DNA from: Zygnema cylindricum
Taxonomy: Eukaryota > Streptophyta > Zygnematophyceae > Zygnematales > Zygnemataceae
NCBI GenBank assembly: GCA_037447655.1
Contig: JBBHKE010000775.1
Coordinates: 165,692-225,691 of the forward strand
Length of the DNA stretch: 60,000 bases
Reading direction: 5' to 3'
Part shown: one piece after another, positions 24,063 through 34,431 of the stretch
Position numbering within the stretch: position 1 is the stretch's first letter
Layout of the letters: each line of letters opens with the position of its first letter
Position numbers and translations under genes: made by a program
The notes under the pieces: generated by a model
Seen by the model: the letters and a program-made list of their open reading frames with translations, nothing else
What the model was told of the DNA's origin: nothing
Database searches by the model: none

Positions 24063-24762
24063 TTGGTCAGAAGCCAGGAGAAGCTTGCTCACCCGAAAAT
24101 CGATTGCCGTGACAAGTGGGGGTGCTTTGACCCGTGTAAGTGGAACCACAATGTAAATTGGTAGGGGGTTAGAGAGAAACTAAGTGACCACACTGCTAGC
24201 GGCCGCTGGTTAGATGTGGGGCGTACTTAGGTCCTAAGGACTCAGGCGAGAAGGGTAGTGTAGCCACTACGGAATCTCAGTCCAATTACCTAAAGGTTAA
24301 ACAAACTTGCCTTCTCCTCGCGATGCTTTATGTGTAGATGGAGGGATGAAGCCATGAAGGGTGAGGATTAGAGAGTAAAATAACTTGATGTATTGGGAAA
24401 TGAGAAATTTGCTAATGGAGGAGAAGGAAAGTGAAGTACTTTACTTCTTCAAGAGCAAAGAAGTATAGAAATGAGTCAAAACTTTTTAAACCCTAAATTG
24501 TTACCTTTAAGAGCTTTCAATTTTGCTCTTGGGAAATTTGTGGGGAAACTTCTTACCTATCTATTTCAATGTTTGGGAAAATTGAATTTTCACTAACTTC
24601 CTTTTAATGTTTATTTGATTTCTCAGATTTTGATATCTTTCAAATGATTTATTAAGGAAATGAGGTATTGGATTGGAGCAATCTGATAACTTCAAATCTG
24701 TTGCAAACTCTTTTGGAAAATTATACTTTACCTTTTTTGTTGATTGATTTTATTTTGTGATA

Positions 24763-26191
24763 ATGGAAAATTTTGCATGGAGACGTGAAATGGAGAATGC
24801 CTTGAACATTTTGAAGAAGCGTACTGTAAAATAAGTAATAAGATTTAATAATCAAGCTGTTATTGTGGATGAATCACTTTTTCAATTGAATAGTGAATTG
24901 AAGGTTGTTAAGGGAAATGGAAATGTTTCAAATCAAAAATTGGATGAACTAACTAATCTGATTCACACCAAAAACGAGGTTAATGACCAAAAGGGTGAGA
25001 GTAATAAGAGGAATGTCAGTTTTAGGGAGGATAATCATGATAGGTTTAAAAAGATAATAGATCTAAAATTGTCTATTAGCAAGGCGCCGTCCTTTGATGG
25101 TAAGAAGATTGATGAGTTCGATGCTTCGATTTTCCATGATGAATATTATTTAGAATCCAAAAATTGTGATCGTGATGATTATACTTCTTTTCTTATTAGC
25201 TGTCTGAAGGGTGATGCTCAGATTTGGTATTGTACTCAAAGAAGGTCTAATTTGATTCCTCAAACTTTTAAAACCGAAATCAAATTGTGTTTCTTGTCTG
25301 TCACTTATAAATCCATAATGGTATAAAAGTGGATGAACTGTAAGCGGACTACATCTGTGGAGGATTATGTTGTGGAATTTGACTCATCTTACCATACCCA
25401 CATGCACTATTTGTCAGAAAAGGGGTCATAGGGCATTTGCGTGTGCACAACTAAAAAAGATTAACTATTATAATTGTAGAGAGGGGGGGCATTTCAGTAT
25501 GGAGTGCACAAAACCCAAAAAGAAAGTCACTTGTTTTAAATGCGGATGACAAGATCATTACACTAATGACTAACCAGATAACGGTTATTTCAAAACAGTC
25601 GATGTCAATCAAGGTCGCCATGAAGATATTGTATTATACCTAGCTGAATTGGAAGCCCGAAGGTGGGAAACCAAAAGGACTAGCTGAAAAACCTTAGTTT
25701 AGTCAACCAAATCTAAGGGTTAAGGAGCTAACTCTGGAGGGCAAGCTAATGAATGGAAAAGGTAAGACAACTAAATTTATTATTATGCTAACTAGACTCC
25801 ATAGTTTGAACAATCCTTTTCATGAAATTATTAACAACAGACCTATGTTAGGACAGTTAAGTAAAGATGACACTAGACACCACTTGATTAGATTAGACTC
25901 TTTAATGAAGGAAAACCATTTACAGTTATGGTAGATTTTGGTGCTACATATAATTATATTTCACTTAAGTTTGAAGAAGAAAATAAATTTCCTACAGTCA
26001 TAAAGGAAAAACCTTTACATGTTCAGGTGGCCATTGGTAATAAGTCCACATTAGATTTACAAACTGACCGAATAAAAGTTGATATCCAGGGTCATAAAAT
26101 GAAAATTGTTAGTAAAATAATGAATTTGGGAAGTGAAGAGCTAATACCGGGAAAGCCTTCGTTAACTGAACATAATCCTCAAATTAGTTAG
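24763..26191 (+). pseudogene. Ty3 gag, zinc knuckle and protease (copy 2), broken
   Basis: Gag starts at ATG 24763 (MENFAWRREMENALN) and meets a stop near 24832. It resumes through KAPSFDGKKIDEFDASIF and CLKGDAQIWY to 25326. A CCHC knuckle CTICQKRGHRAFAC is at about 25405, with a second degraded one after it. Protease follows at 25749-26191, where the DSGA active site has become DFGA (DFGATYNYIS). The loss of the catalytic serine neighbour and the in-frame stops argue that no active polyprotein is made. Confidence 0.88.
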
Positions 26192-26390
26192 GAAACGAAC
26201 ACCTCAAAACTGGATTCTGAAAATGGTTGGAAGGTTTTGCAAGCATTACCTTGAAGGAAATTGCATAGTAATCATATAAATAACATAAACAGATTGGGAG
26301 TGAAATGTTTGATTTCAGCTAAAAAAATTCAAAAGTACTTTAAAAATAAAACAAATAATGTTTTCTTGTTATTAATAACTGAGGCAGTTA

Positions 26391-27898
26391 TTGATGAAGG
26401 GGGTGGGAGAAAACACTAACATTGATGTCATTCCTAAATGTGGCACCACTAAAAATCTAAAAAAACTAACATCTGATTTTGTAACTGACATAAATACATC
26501 TGATGCTGCTATTAAAGATTTGATTTTTGAATACCGCAATGATTTCCCGGGTGAGTTACCCTTAGGAAGGCCTCCTTCCCGGGATCTAAAACATGTTATT
26601 AACTTGGAACCTGGATGTAACCCTCATATCCCAAAAATTTGTAAGGATAACTTATTTGAGCAAGAGGAGTTGAAGAAACAGATCAAAGAGCTTTTGGAGA
26701 AAAGACATATTCAGCCCAACAAATCACCGTATAGAGCAGCGGTCCTCTTCGTCAAAAAAAAAAACAGAACGTTGAGAATGTGTGTCGATTATCGTAGTTT
26801 GAACAAGATTACGGCGAAAGATAATTACCCGTTACCAGTAATATCTGATTTGATAGATCGTTTGAAAGGTGCTAAATTTTTTTTTTTTATTGATCTGCGT
26901 AGTGGCTTCAATCAGGTGCCAATTAAAACAGAAGATGTTGATAAAATTGATTTTAGAACTAAAATCGGTCCTTTGAATGGATAGTGATGCCATTTGGTTT
27001 GACGAATGCACCTCCCACTTTTCAAAGATTAATGAACCAAACCTTTTCAGATTATGTATATGAGTTTGTTTAAGTGTTCATGGATGACCTTCTAATTTAT
27101 AGCAAATCCAAAGAACAGCATGTAACTCATTTAAAGAAAGTATTGGAAAGGTTAAGGGAAATAAAACTATATGGAAAATTGTAAAAATTCAGTTTTCTTA
27201 AAAGTGAACAATTATTTTTGGGACATGTAGTAAGTGGGGAAGGTGTTAAAACAAATCCATCTAAAATCACAGCAATGCAGCATACTAATGTCACAGAAGT
27301 TATATCATTTTTGGGATTGGCTAATTATTACAGGAAATTTATCAGAAACTTTAGTATAATCACCGCACCTTTGGCGAATTTACCATGGAGAAGGAGACAT
27401 TTATGTGGGGAGCTGATCAGCAAAGTACTTTTGAGAAACTAAAAGGGAAGTTGACCTCTGCCCCTATATTGGTGTATCTCGATAATGCAGGAGAGTTTGA
27501 AGTGTTAATCACCACAGATACATCTGATAAAGATTTAGGTGCAGTCATAAGTCAAAAGTTGGTAAACACTTTCATCCTATTGCTTTTTAGTCCACGAAAT
27601 TCAATGATGCTGAAAATAATTATCCAGCACAAGAATAATATTACTTGCAATTGTTCATGCATTACTAAATTGGCGTTGTTATTTGCATAACAAAAAATTT
27701 ACGGTTCATTGTGATAATAAGACACTTTTCTATCTACAAAGATTAAGTGATGTAGAGATCATGAGGGGTAGACAAGTTAGGTGGATGCAAAAATTAGCAT
27801 ATTTCAAATTTAACGTCAAACATATTCTTGGAAAGACTAATTTAGTGGCAGATCCTTTATGTATATGTTTTGAAATAAGTGTGATGGTTCAGGATTAA
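26391..27898 (+). pseudogene. Ty3 reverse transcriptase and RNase H (copy 2), broken
   Basis: Reverse transcriptase pieces are LLEKRHIQPNKSPYRAAVLF, MCVDYRSLNKITAKDNYPLP and [20 protein letters not shown], then a frame break at 26984. A TAA codon lies just before the active-site box [10 protein letters not shown] (about 27076-27105). The connection motif FLGLANYYRKFI follows at about 27308. RNase H is recognised from TTDTSDKDLGAVISQ and, after another break, FTVHCDNKTLFYLQRL and RQVRWMQKLAYFKFNVKHI with HILGKTNLVADPL. Confidence 0.9.
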
Positions 27899-29368
27899 TT
27901 GTTTTTCGATACTGTTAAAAATGGTTATGATAAAGATCCTTATTTTGCTGTAATTTGCAAAAATCTTTCCGTAGAGATTTCTCACCCATTTAATGAGAGG
28001 CATGTCAAAAACTTTAAAATAGAGGATGGTTTATTTTATTTGCAAACAGGGGATAGGTTATGCATTTTTGATGTGGGAGACTTAGAAAAACAACTTTTAC
28101 AGGAAACCCTTTAGCATTTAGGACATCTATGTCGAGATAAAACTATTAGTCCGTTGCCAAGTAGATTCTTTTAGCTAGAGATGGCAAAGGAGGTATCAAA
28201 ACCCGTGGAAAGTTGTGTCATTTGCCAACAAAGTAAACCTAGTAAACAAAAACCTAAGGGTCTCTTAAAACCTTTGGATATCCTCAAAAGACCATGGTAA
28301 TCTGTCTGTATGGATTTTATTGTCAAATTGCCACCTACATCCAGAATAAATGACAATATCATGGTCGTAGTCGATAGGTTCAGTAAAATGGCAATATTTA
28401 TCCCTTGCAAAACAACTCATTCGGTTGTAGCTATTGCAAAGTTATATTTTGACAATATGGTTATACATCATGGAGTTCCTCTGTCTGTGTCAGTGATAGA
28501 GATTCTAAATTTACATCTACATTTTGGAAAGAATTGCAGCAAAATTTAGATATTGAATTGAAAATGAGTACGTCTTATCATCCTCAAACATATAGATAGA
28601 AAAAAAGGATGAACCATACATTGGAGGAAATGCTTAGGATTGTTTGCTGTTGAGTCCAAAACACATGGGAATCTAAATTGCCATTAATCGAATTTACATA
28701 CAATTTATGTAAACATGCCAGTACATGATTCTCACCGTTTGAAGTTGCATAATGATACCAACCGAGAAAAGAATTAGACTTGATAACAGTGGTCACTCAA
28801 ATGATTAGGGGTTATGGAACAGAGTTTTGGGAATACATTCAAACAGTTTTGAAAACACTTTAGTATGCATTAGTGGAGGCACAAAGGAGGCAAGAATTAA
28901 ATGCTAACCGCAAACGGGGTGATTGGGTGGTAAGCACACGTGACAAGGTTTGGCTTTCAACAACTCATTACAGGTGCAACATCGAGGGACAATCGGATCC
29001 TACGGGGAAATTTTCTCCTAGCTACATCAGACCATTTACTGTAATCGAGATGATATCGTTAGTTGTTGCCAAATTGGACTTTCCACCTTCAACAAATATT
29101 CATCCAGTGATACACATTAATCAGTTAAAACCAGCAAATCTTCGACCAACTGAATGAGAATTGGAATTGGATCCTTCAATAAATATTGAACTTGAGGTCG
29201 ACAGATGGGTAATAGATTGGGTTGGTCAACGGTTTAAGGTCAGCAATACTACATTATGGGAAGTGCATTATCTAGGAAGGCCAAAAGATGAGTTGACTTT
29301 AGAGGATTAAAAAATTGAGTTTTTACAATGGTATTGAAGGGATAATAATATAGAAGTCTCGTCTTGAG
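27899..29368 (+). pseudogene. Ty3 integrase with C-terminal chromodomain remnant (copy 2), broken
   Basis: The zinc-binding part ends with CVICQQSKPSKQKPKG (about 28213). The catalytic core begins MDFIVKLPPTSRINDNIMVV (28312), with the first acidic residue of the DDE triad, and continues RFSKMAIFIPC. The C-terminal part includes GKFSPSYIRPFTVIE and HPVIHINQLKPA (to 29157). After a TGA, 29160-29310 encodes EVDRWVIDWVGQRFKVSN then LWEVHYLGRPKDELTLED, which fits a chromodomain (aromatic-rich strand, W.VHYLGRP, then T-L-E-D in place of ATWE). In chromoviruses this domain steers integration to particular chromatin. Confidence 0.85.
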
Positions 29369-29400
29369 AATAAAATGTGTTTTAACTAAGGTTAGTTAAA

Positions 29401-29416
29401 AATAAAGAGGGGATGA
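29401..29416 (+). promoter_or_regulatory. Polypurine tract
   Basis: AATAAAGAGGGGATGA directly precedes the TGTAACA start of the 3' LTR, as expected for the plus-strand primer of reverse transcription. Confidence 0.8.
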
Positions 29417-30390
29417 TGTAACAATAATAGTGAATCGAACTTGTTTGTAAATGGGTATTTAAGTGTTACGAATATAGAGTAATGAATTTGGAAAACATCC
29501 GCAAAAGAATCGTACAATTTAGAGTTGTATTTTAAAAGATATAGCGATTGGTGTATTTAGGCGACAGTGCGAGGTCAAAATAACGAATAGGTGTTGATTG
29601 TAACGGGTTAAGGGTCAAACTAGCCGCGGAATTTTAGGCGCACGTTTATAAAGTACCAAATGAATCAATATTTTGTTTGGTATGCACGATGGTTTGTTTC
29701 GTACAATTTTTAGTACGAAACGTCACTTTCACTTTATGGAATTTCGTAGATAGTTTCGCGTGTGAAACTTGTGACGCGGGTCCGTGTAAAGTCGCGTTTC
29801 GATTCGCGCACACTTTTGCACGTAAATGTTACGTAGTGAAAAGTAGCGTTCAATTGGTTAGAAATGCTACATAATTAGTGAGAAATTTCGCACGTTTTTG
29901 CATTAGTCATTATGAGTCCTAGCTGATCAATGATTAGCCTAGGTAAAAGTCTGTTTAACGGAGTGTTAAATTTGGCTTGGCTGGTCCAGGGCGATTATGG
30001 ATAAATGGTGAAGTGGAAAAGAAAGTAGGCATCTTTTCTTTTGGAAAACTTTGTGGAAATTTTAGATGAATCTTGGTCATAAGCGAATAATACCAAATTG
30101 GAGCAATGACATTCGACATTGAAATCTCTTACTAACTAAGTAGTATTTTGATAGTTAAGATATATAATTATTTAATAGTGGAGGGCAGTGGAAAATACTT
30201 TAAAGGAAGGGTTGAGCCAAGAGGGCAGGAGACGAAGCTAAATGTCATATGGACTGAAGCTTTTTCTAATTTAAAGTTGATCCTTATATGAGTGATTTCA
30301 ATGTGAATGTGTAATTTCCAATGTAAGGAATGTGTGGTTGAAATTGGTTGTAGTAATGGGATTTTATGAGAGGTACGAAATCTTGTTACA
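29417..30390 (+). repeat. 3' LTR of Ty3 copy 2
   Basis: 974 bp, TGTAACAA...TTGTTACA, collinear with 23084-24047. Confidence 0.93.
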
Positions 30391-30533
30391 TGGGATAGTG
30401 TTTTTTTTTCTTTTAGAGCGCTTCCGTTTAATACCAGTCGGGTTTCATTCCAATAAGATGAGAGGGAAGTGATATTGGGGTGGGAGGGGGAGAGGCAACA
30501 ACGAGGCAGGCTTTTGCATGGGATCCAATGACA

Positions 30534-30992
30534 AAGGTCGCAAACGGTCAACTGAAACCGTGACCGATTGTTAACAGACCGCCCGCGCCGGATCCGGAAC
30601 GGATTCGGTTGCCAAATTTGGGGAACGAGACAGGTTTGGGCGGTTGATTCACAGAAAAAAAAATTCGGTTACGGCCAAGTAAGCAAAAAAACGAAAAAAA
30701 TGAGAATGTTGTACTATCCATACAATCCAACATTATTGAACTTTGTACTCTTGTTATCGTGGAAGGTGTACGGGAGATGTACCACTAATTTTGTACTTAT
30801 TCGCGTACAGGCGGTACGGGTAGTCGTGAAAAATCGAGTTTCGGTTAACTTTTTTTTTTTCATAAACGCGTTTCGGTTAACGGTTTACAATTTTGGAGCG
30901 TGACATAACCCGGTCGGGCGTCGGGTACTCAGATTTTGAAAAAAAAACGGTCGGTTTCGGTTATCTAAAATTTTGACTTTTGCAACCTCTGC
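30534..30992 (+). mobile_element. MULE-like MITE, best-preserved copy, TSD CCAATGACA
   Basis: 459 bp, starts AAGGTCGCAAACGGTC and ends GACTTTTGCAACCTCTGC. It is flanked by a perfect 9-bp repeat CCAATGACA (30525-30533 and 30993-31001); 9 to 11 bp duplications are typical of Mutator-like elements. Internal hallmarks are CCGGATCCGGAACGGATTCG and TTGTACTCTTGTTATCGTGG. No ORF of note. Confidence 0.85.
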
Positions 30993-31012
30993 CCAATGAC
31001 AACGAAAGTCTG

Positions 31013-31507
31013 ATAGCGTGTTCCTTCCGGAGCATTTGTAACATTTTGCCCATTCCAATGATTTTCCGAGAACTCATCGGAAAACGGGTCTTGTTCACAC
31101 CAAAATTTCGGCACGTAACTTTGAATGAAGGTGTCTTGTGACACGCCACCCACTTTGACGTCATTAAACAAAGGCGCGAAAACCAACCTGCAGATTTTCA
31201 AATTTAGTATGTTCGAAAGACGACGACGGTGGTTCAAAGTCCTGCATATTTTTCTCGCGAAAACAACGAAATAGCCGTTGGGATGTTGTTTTTGCTACGT
31301 CAACTTTTCGGGTTACCGTTTGTCTGTTTCACAGAAATACGCTACTTTAACTCGACTTCAATATCCTCCAATTTTTTGAGGAAGTTAGTTTGTACGGTTT
31401 TTTGAAAATTTCCGAAAACAAAAAAGTCGGTGCTTAGAAATCCGTACATTACTCGAACGTCCGTCTGTTGCAGAAGTGAATTTTTTTTTCTGGTGGGAAC
31501 AGGCTAT
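31013..31507. mobile_element. TIR element A (ATAGCCTATTCCCACCGG family), ~495 bp
   Basis: Starts ATAGCGTGTTCCTTCCGG and ends CTGGTGGGAACAGGCTAT, inverted copies of each other. It contains TTTTCCGAGAACTCATCGG and TTCAAAGTCCTGCA blocks shared with the next copies. Superfamily not assigned. Confidence 0.7.
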
Positions 31508-31508
31508 G

Positions 31509-31855
31509 ATAGCCCGTTCCCACCGGAGCATTTGTAACCTTTTGCCCATTCCGATGATTTTCCGAGAACTCATCGGAAAACGGGTCTTGTTCACACAAAA
31601 ATAGCGGCATGTAACTTCGAATGAAGGTGTCTTGTGACAGGTCACCCACTTTGACGTCATTTAACAAAGGCGCGAAAATAAACCTGCAGATTTTCAAATT
31701 TATTATGTTTGAAGGACGACGACGGTGGTTCAAAGTCTTGCAGATTTTTGGCGCGAAAACAACGAAATAGCCGTTAGGATGTTGTTTTTGCTACGTCAGC
31801 TTTTCGGGTTACCGTTGGTCCGTTTCACAGAAATACGCTACTTTAACCCGACTTC
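31509..31855. mobile_element. TIR element B, 3'-truncated copy of A
   Basis: Begins ATAGCCCGTTCCCACCGGAG and follows A block for block, but is cut at CCCGACTTC where the next copy begins. It lacks the right terminus. Confidence 0.7.
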
Positions 31856-32755
31856 ATAGCCTATTCCCATCGGAGCATTTTATTTTCCGAAAACTCATCG
31901 GAAAACGTACACGCCTGACGTCATCAAATATAGGCGCAAAAACAAACCTGCAATATTAAATGTTCGAAGGACGACGATGGTGGTTTAAAGTCCTGCAGTG
32001 TTTTCGCGAGTACAATGAACTAGTCGTACGGATGCTGTTTTGGCTACATCAGCTTTTCGGCGAAATACGCGACTTTAACCCGACTTTTATATCGGGCAAT
32101 AATTTGTGGAACCTCGTTTGTACGGTTTTCATAGGAAGCCGTACATTATTCCAACGTGTGTCTGTTGCGGAAGTGAATTTTTTCCGGTGGAATAGGCCAT
32201 GAATGAAAGGATCGCCGTTCGACAAATAGAAAGAAAGTTTCGCACGTACAAAGGATTTTAAAAGTTTTATATTATTATCTAATTCGGAAAATCATCGGAA
32301 TGGGAAATGCTCCGGTGGGAATAGGCTATTAGATAATAATATATAACTTTTAAAATCCTTTGTACGTGCGAAATTTTCTTTCTATTTGTCGAACGACGAT
32401 CCTTTCATTCATGGCCTATTCCACCGGAAAAAAATTCACTTCCGCAACAGACAGACGTTGGAATAATGTACGGCTTTCTATGAAAACCGTACAAACGAGC
32501 TTCCTCAAAATATTGCAGAATATTGAAGTCGGGTTAAAGTCGCGTATTTCGCCGAAAAGCTGACGTAGCCAAAGCAGCATCCGTACGACTAGTTTATTGT
32601 ACTCGCGAAAACACTGCAGGACTTTGAACCACCGTCGTCGTCCTTCGAACATTCAATACTGCAGGTTTGTTTTCGCGCCTATCTTTGATGACGTCGACGC
32701 GTGTACGTTTTCTGTTGAGTTTCGGAAAATCAAACGCTCCGGTGGGAATAGGCTA
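31856..32755. mobile_element. Long foldback: inverted pair of the same element family
   Basis: The left arm 31856-32282 and right arm 32330-32755 are inverted copies, about 425 bp each, separated by a 47-base loop. The left arm starts ATAGCCTATTCCCATCGG and the right arm ends CCGGTGGGAATAGGCTAT. The inner sequences TTCGCACGTACAAAGGATTT and AAATCCTTTGTACGTGCGAA are exact inverse copies. No ORF. Confidence 0.9.
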
Positions 32756-32858
32756 TGAGACTCCGACGGGCGGAAAACAAAAATCGCGTGTACTTGCAAA
32801 AATGTTAAAATCGCGTATCACTTGCGAACCGTCACTGGTTAGGTTTATTTTGCTTTAA

Positions 32859-33585
32859 GGGTAACCTTCCATCAGGCGTTCCCAATAATCGTACGAACAC
32901 ATTTACTGGGAGTAAAATTTGTAACACCCTTCCATCAGGTCGTGCCAGTGAATGAGGTGTAAGATTGCGAGTGGTACCACGTAGGATCCTGTTGAGCCGC
33001 CCAAAAATAATCATCATTTCGGAAAGGACAAAATCGTAAGCTGCGTATGTGTACGGGCAGACGCCGATTAAAATATCTAGTAGCGTCACGGTAATGTACA
33101 ATTTGAACGTTCTTAGGGTTGTCGTCGTACCAACGGCCACGAAAACCGTTGCAAAATTAAAGTTTATGAAGGAGGCGTGACAGGATGTCCGGTGACCAAG
33201 ATTTTGTCGGCGAACAGATTTTGTCGTCGAACAGGGTGGTTTTTTTGACGTCAGAAGGTACACGCCATTTGCCACATGTAACTTTACAACTTCACATCCG
33301 TCGTGGATTGACGCTGAATTACAAGTGGTCCAATACACGCGTCCCGTAATCGCTAACTCTCCTCCTGATGACAGTCGGAGGAGACTCGCCAGGTACTGGA
33401 TTGAAGGGGCGTTTGCGTCGAGAATTCAAAATCGGACGGTGGGAGTTTTCGCCAAAAAGTATGGAGAATCTTAACGAACTTTTAGTAAACATCTTTTGTA
33501 AAAATAAAAAAAACAGTACGACCTAATACGGAAAGGTACTTTTTACAGTAAACAACCCCACTTTTCGCCTGATGGAAGGTTACCC
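32859..33585. mobile_element. Harbinger-like non-autonomous element, 727 bp, TSD TAA
   Basis: Termini GGGTAACCTTCCATCAGGCG and CGCCTGATGGAAGGTTACCC are perfect 20-bp inverted repeats flanked by TAA (32856-32858 and 33586-33588), the 3-bp target typical of PIF/Harbinger. A minus-strand ORF of 168 codons overlaps it but has no transposase motifs. Confidence 0.8.
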
Positions 33586-33660
33586 TAATTTTCAACTTTC
33601 AAACGGCTCTCGAGGTGATTCAGGTTTGAGTTTAAAGATGAGCTGGCATGACGCTTGAAG

Positions 33661-33704
33661 ACGAGATGGTATGACGTGGCAGACGAGATGGTATGACGTG
33701 GCAG
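33661..33704 (+). promoter_or_regulatory. 22-bp tandem repeat carrying TGACGTGGCA
   Basis: Two perfect copies of a 22-bp unit, each containing ATGACGTGGCA, lie about 730 bases upstream of the NSF start codon. TGACGTGG/A is the ACGT-core site bound by plant bZIP factors, including those of the ER-stress response. Any role for NSF is inference. Confidence 0.45.
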
Positions 33705-34431
33705 TGGGTCAAAAAAGGGAAGGTTTCTATGCTGTATTCGTACGGCATATGAGTTTCTCGGTACAGCATACAATTTTTGAGGAACACCAAGGAAAAATAC
33801 TGTTAAGGGCATGTACCATTTAAAGATTTAGCGCGTTTCTCCTATTGAAACGGAGCGGGATGCTTATTCACCTCCTTAATCTGTGGAAGCGATATTGACC
33901 ATCCGATCGTATTTTTGGTGTGCGGATTATTTCCGTACTTCCTACATGGGTGCAGGACTGTGAAGTCAACTCTCGTCCTTTGGAAATGAGAAGCGTGAAT
34001 TTATAAACTTTTACGTCCTTGATTGAAGAAAAGTGGTATATGGAAACTTCGGAAGTCGTCCAGTTACCACTTTTATTTCAGCTGATTTCCCGCGTGCTTC
34101 TGTTAAAAGTTTTGAACACGAGTTTGACTCTTCTTCCACTTTTTACTTACTCCGTGTTTGTCTTCATTCTCACTTTGTTTCAAATAGGATCCAAATTCTT
34201 AAGTTTCTGTTTCGCTTATCTTGATTTAAAAAACAGATTCCAAGAGAGAGAGAGACATCAAAAGGAAAACGACAACAGATTCAGAAACAAAATTAAAGAA
34301 ATATTTACAACCATACAAAAAAAATTAAAATAAACAGATTGATACAAATCCAGGTTCCATTTCTCTTTATTTGCTGGAAGTGAAGACCTATTTGACCTCT
34401 TTGTTCGCTGTCAAAGTGCAGAAAAGTCAGG
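33705..34431 (+). other. Region upstream of NSF, probable promoter and 5' UTR
   Basis: A 104-codon ORF (34019-34333) ends about 100 bases before the NSF ATG. Its low-complexity, hydrophobic then Lys/Arg-rich reading looks accidental. No TATA box could be assigned with confidence. Confidence 0.4.

Larger units (their letters stand above)
23084..30390 (+). mobile_element. Full-length Ty3 chromovirus-type LTR retrotransposon (copy 2), coding-defective
   Basis: 7,307 bp with two LTRs (964 and 974 bp), a tRNA-Met-like primer site, gag, protease, reverse transcriptase, RNase H, integrase and a chromodomain remnant in that order, then a purine tract and the 3' LTR. The flanks TGAGA and TGGGA are a 5-bp target duplication with one change. 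The order RT-RH-IN defines Ty3; the chromodomain after integrase places it with chromoviruses. Many stops and frameshifts make it non-autonomous. Confidence 0.93.

Noticed and set aside
32832-33338. 168-codon minus-strand ORF within the Harbinger-like element
   Set aside because: No transposase or DNA-binding motifs; it extends past the element's terminus, so it is not an element gene.
34019-34333. ORF just upstream of NSF as a separate small gene
   Set aside because: Hydrophobic then Lys-rich low complexity, no homology recognised, located where the NSF 5' UTR or promoter should be.
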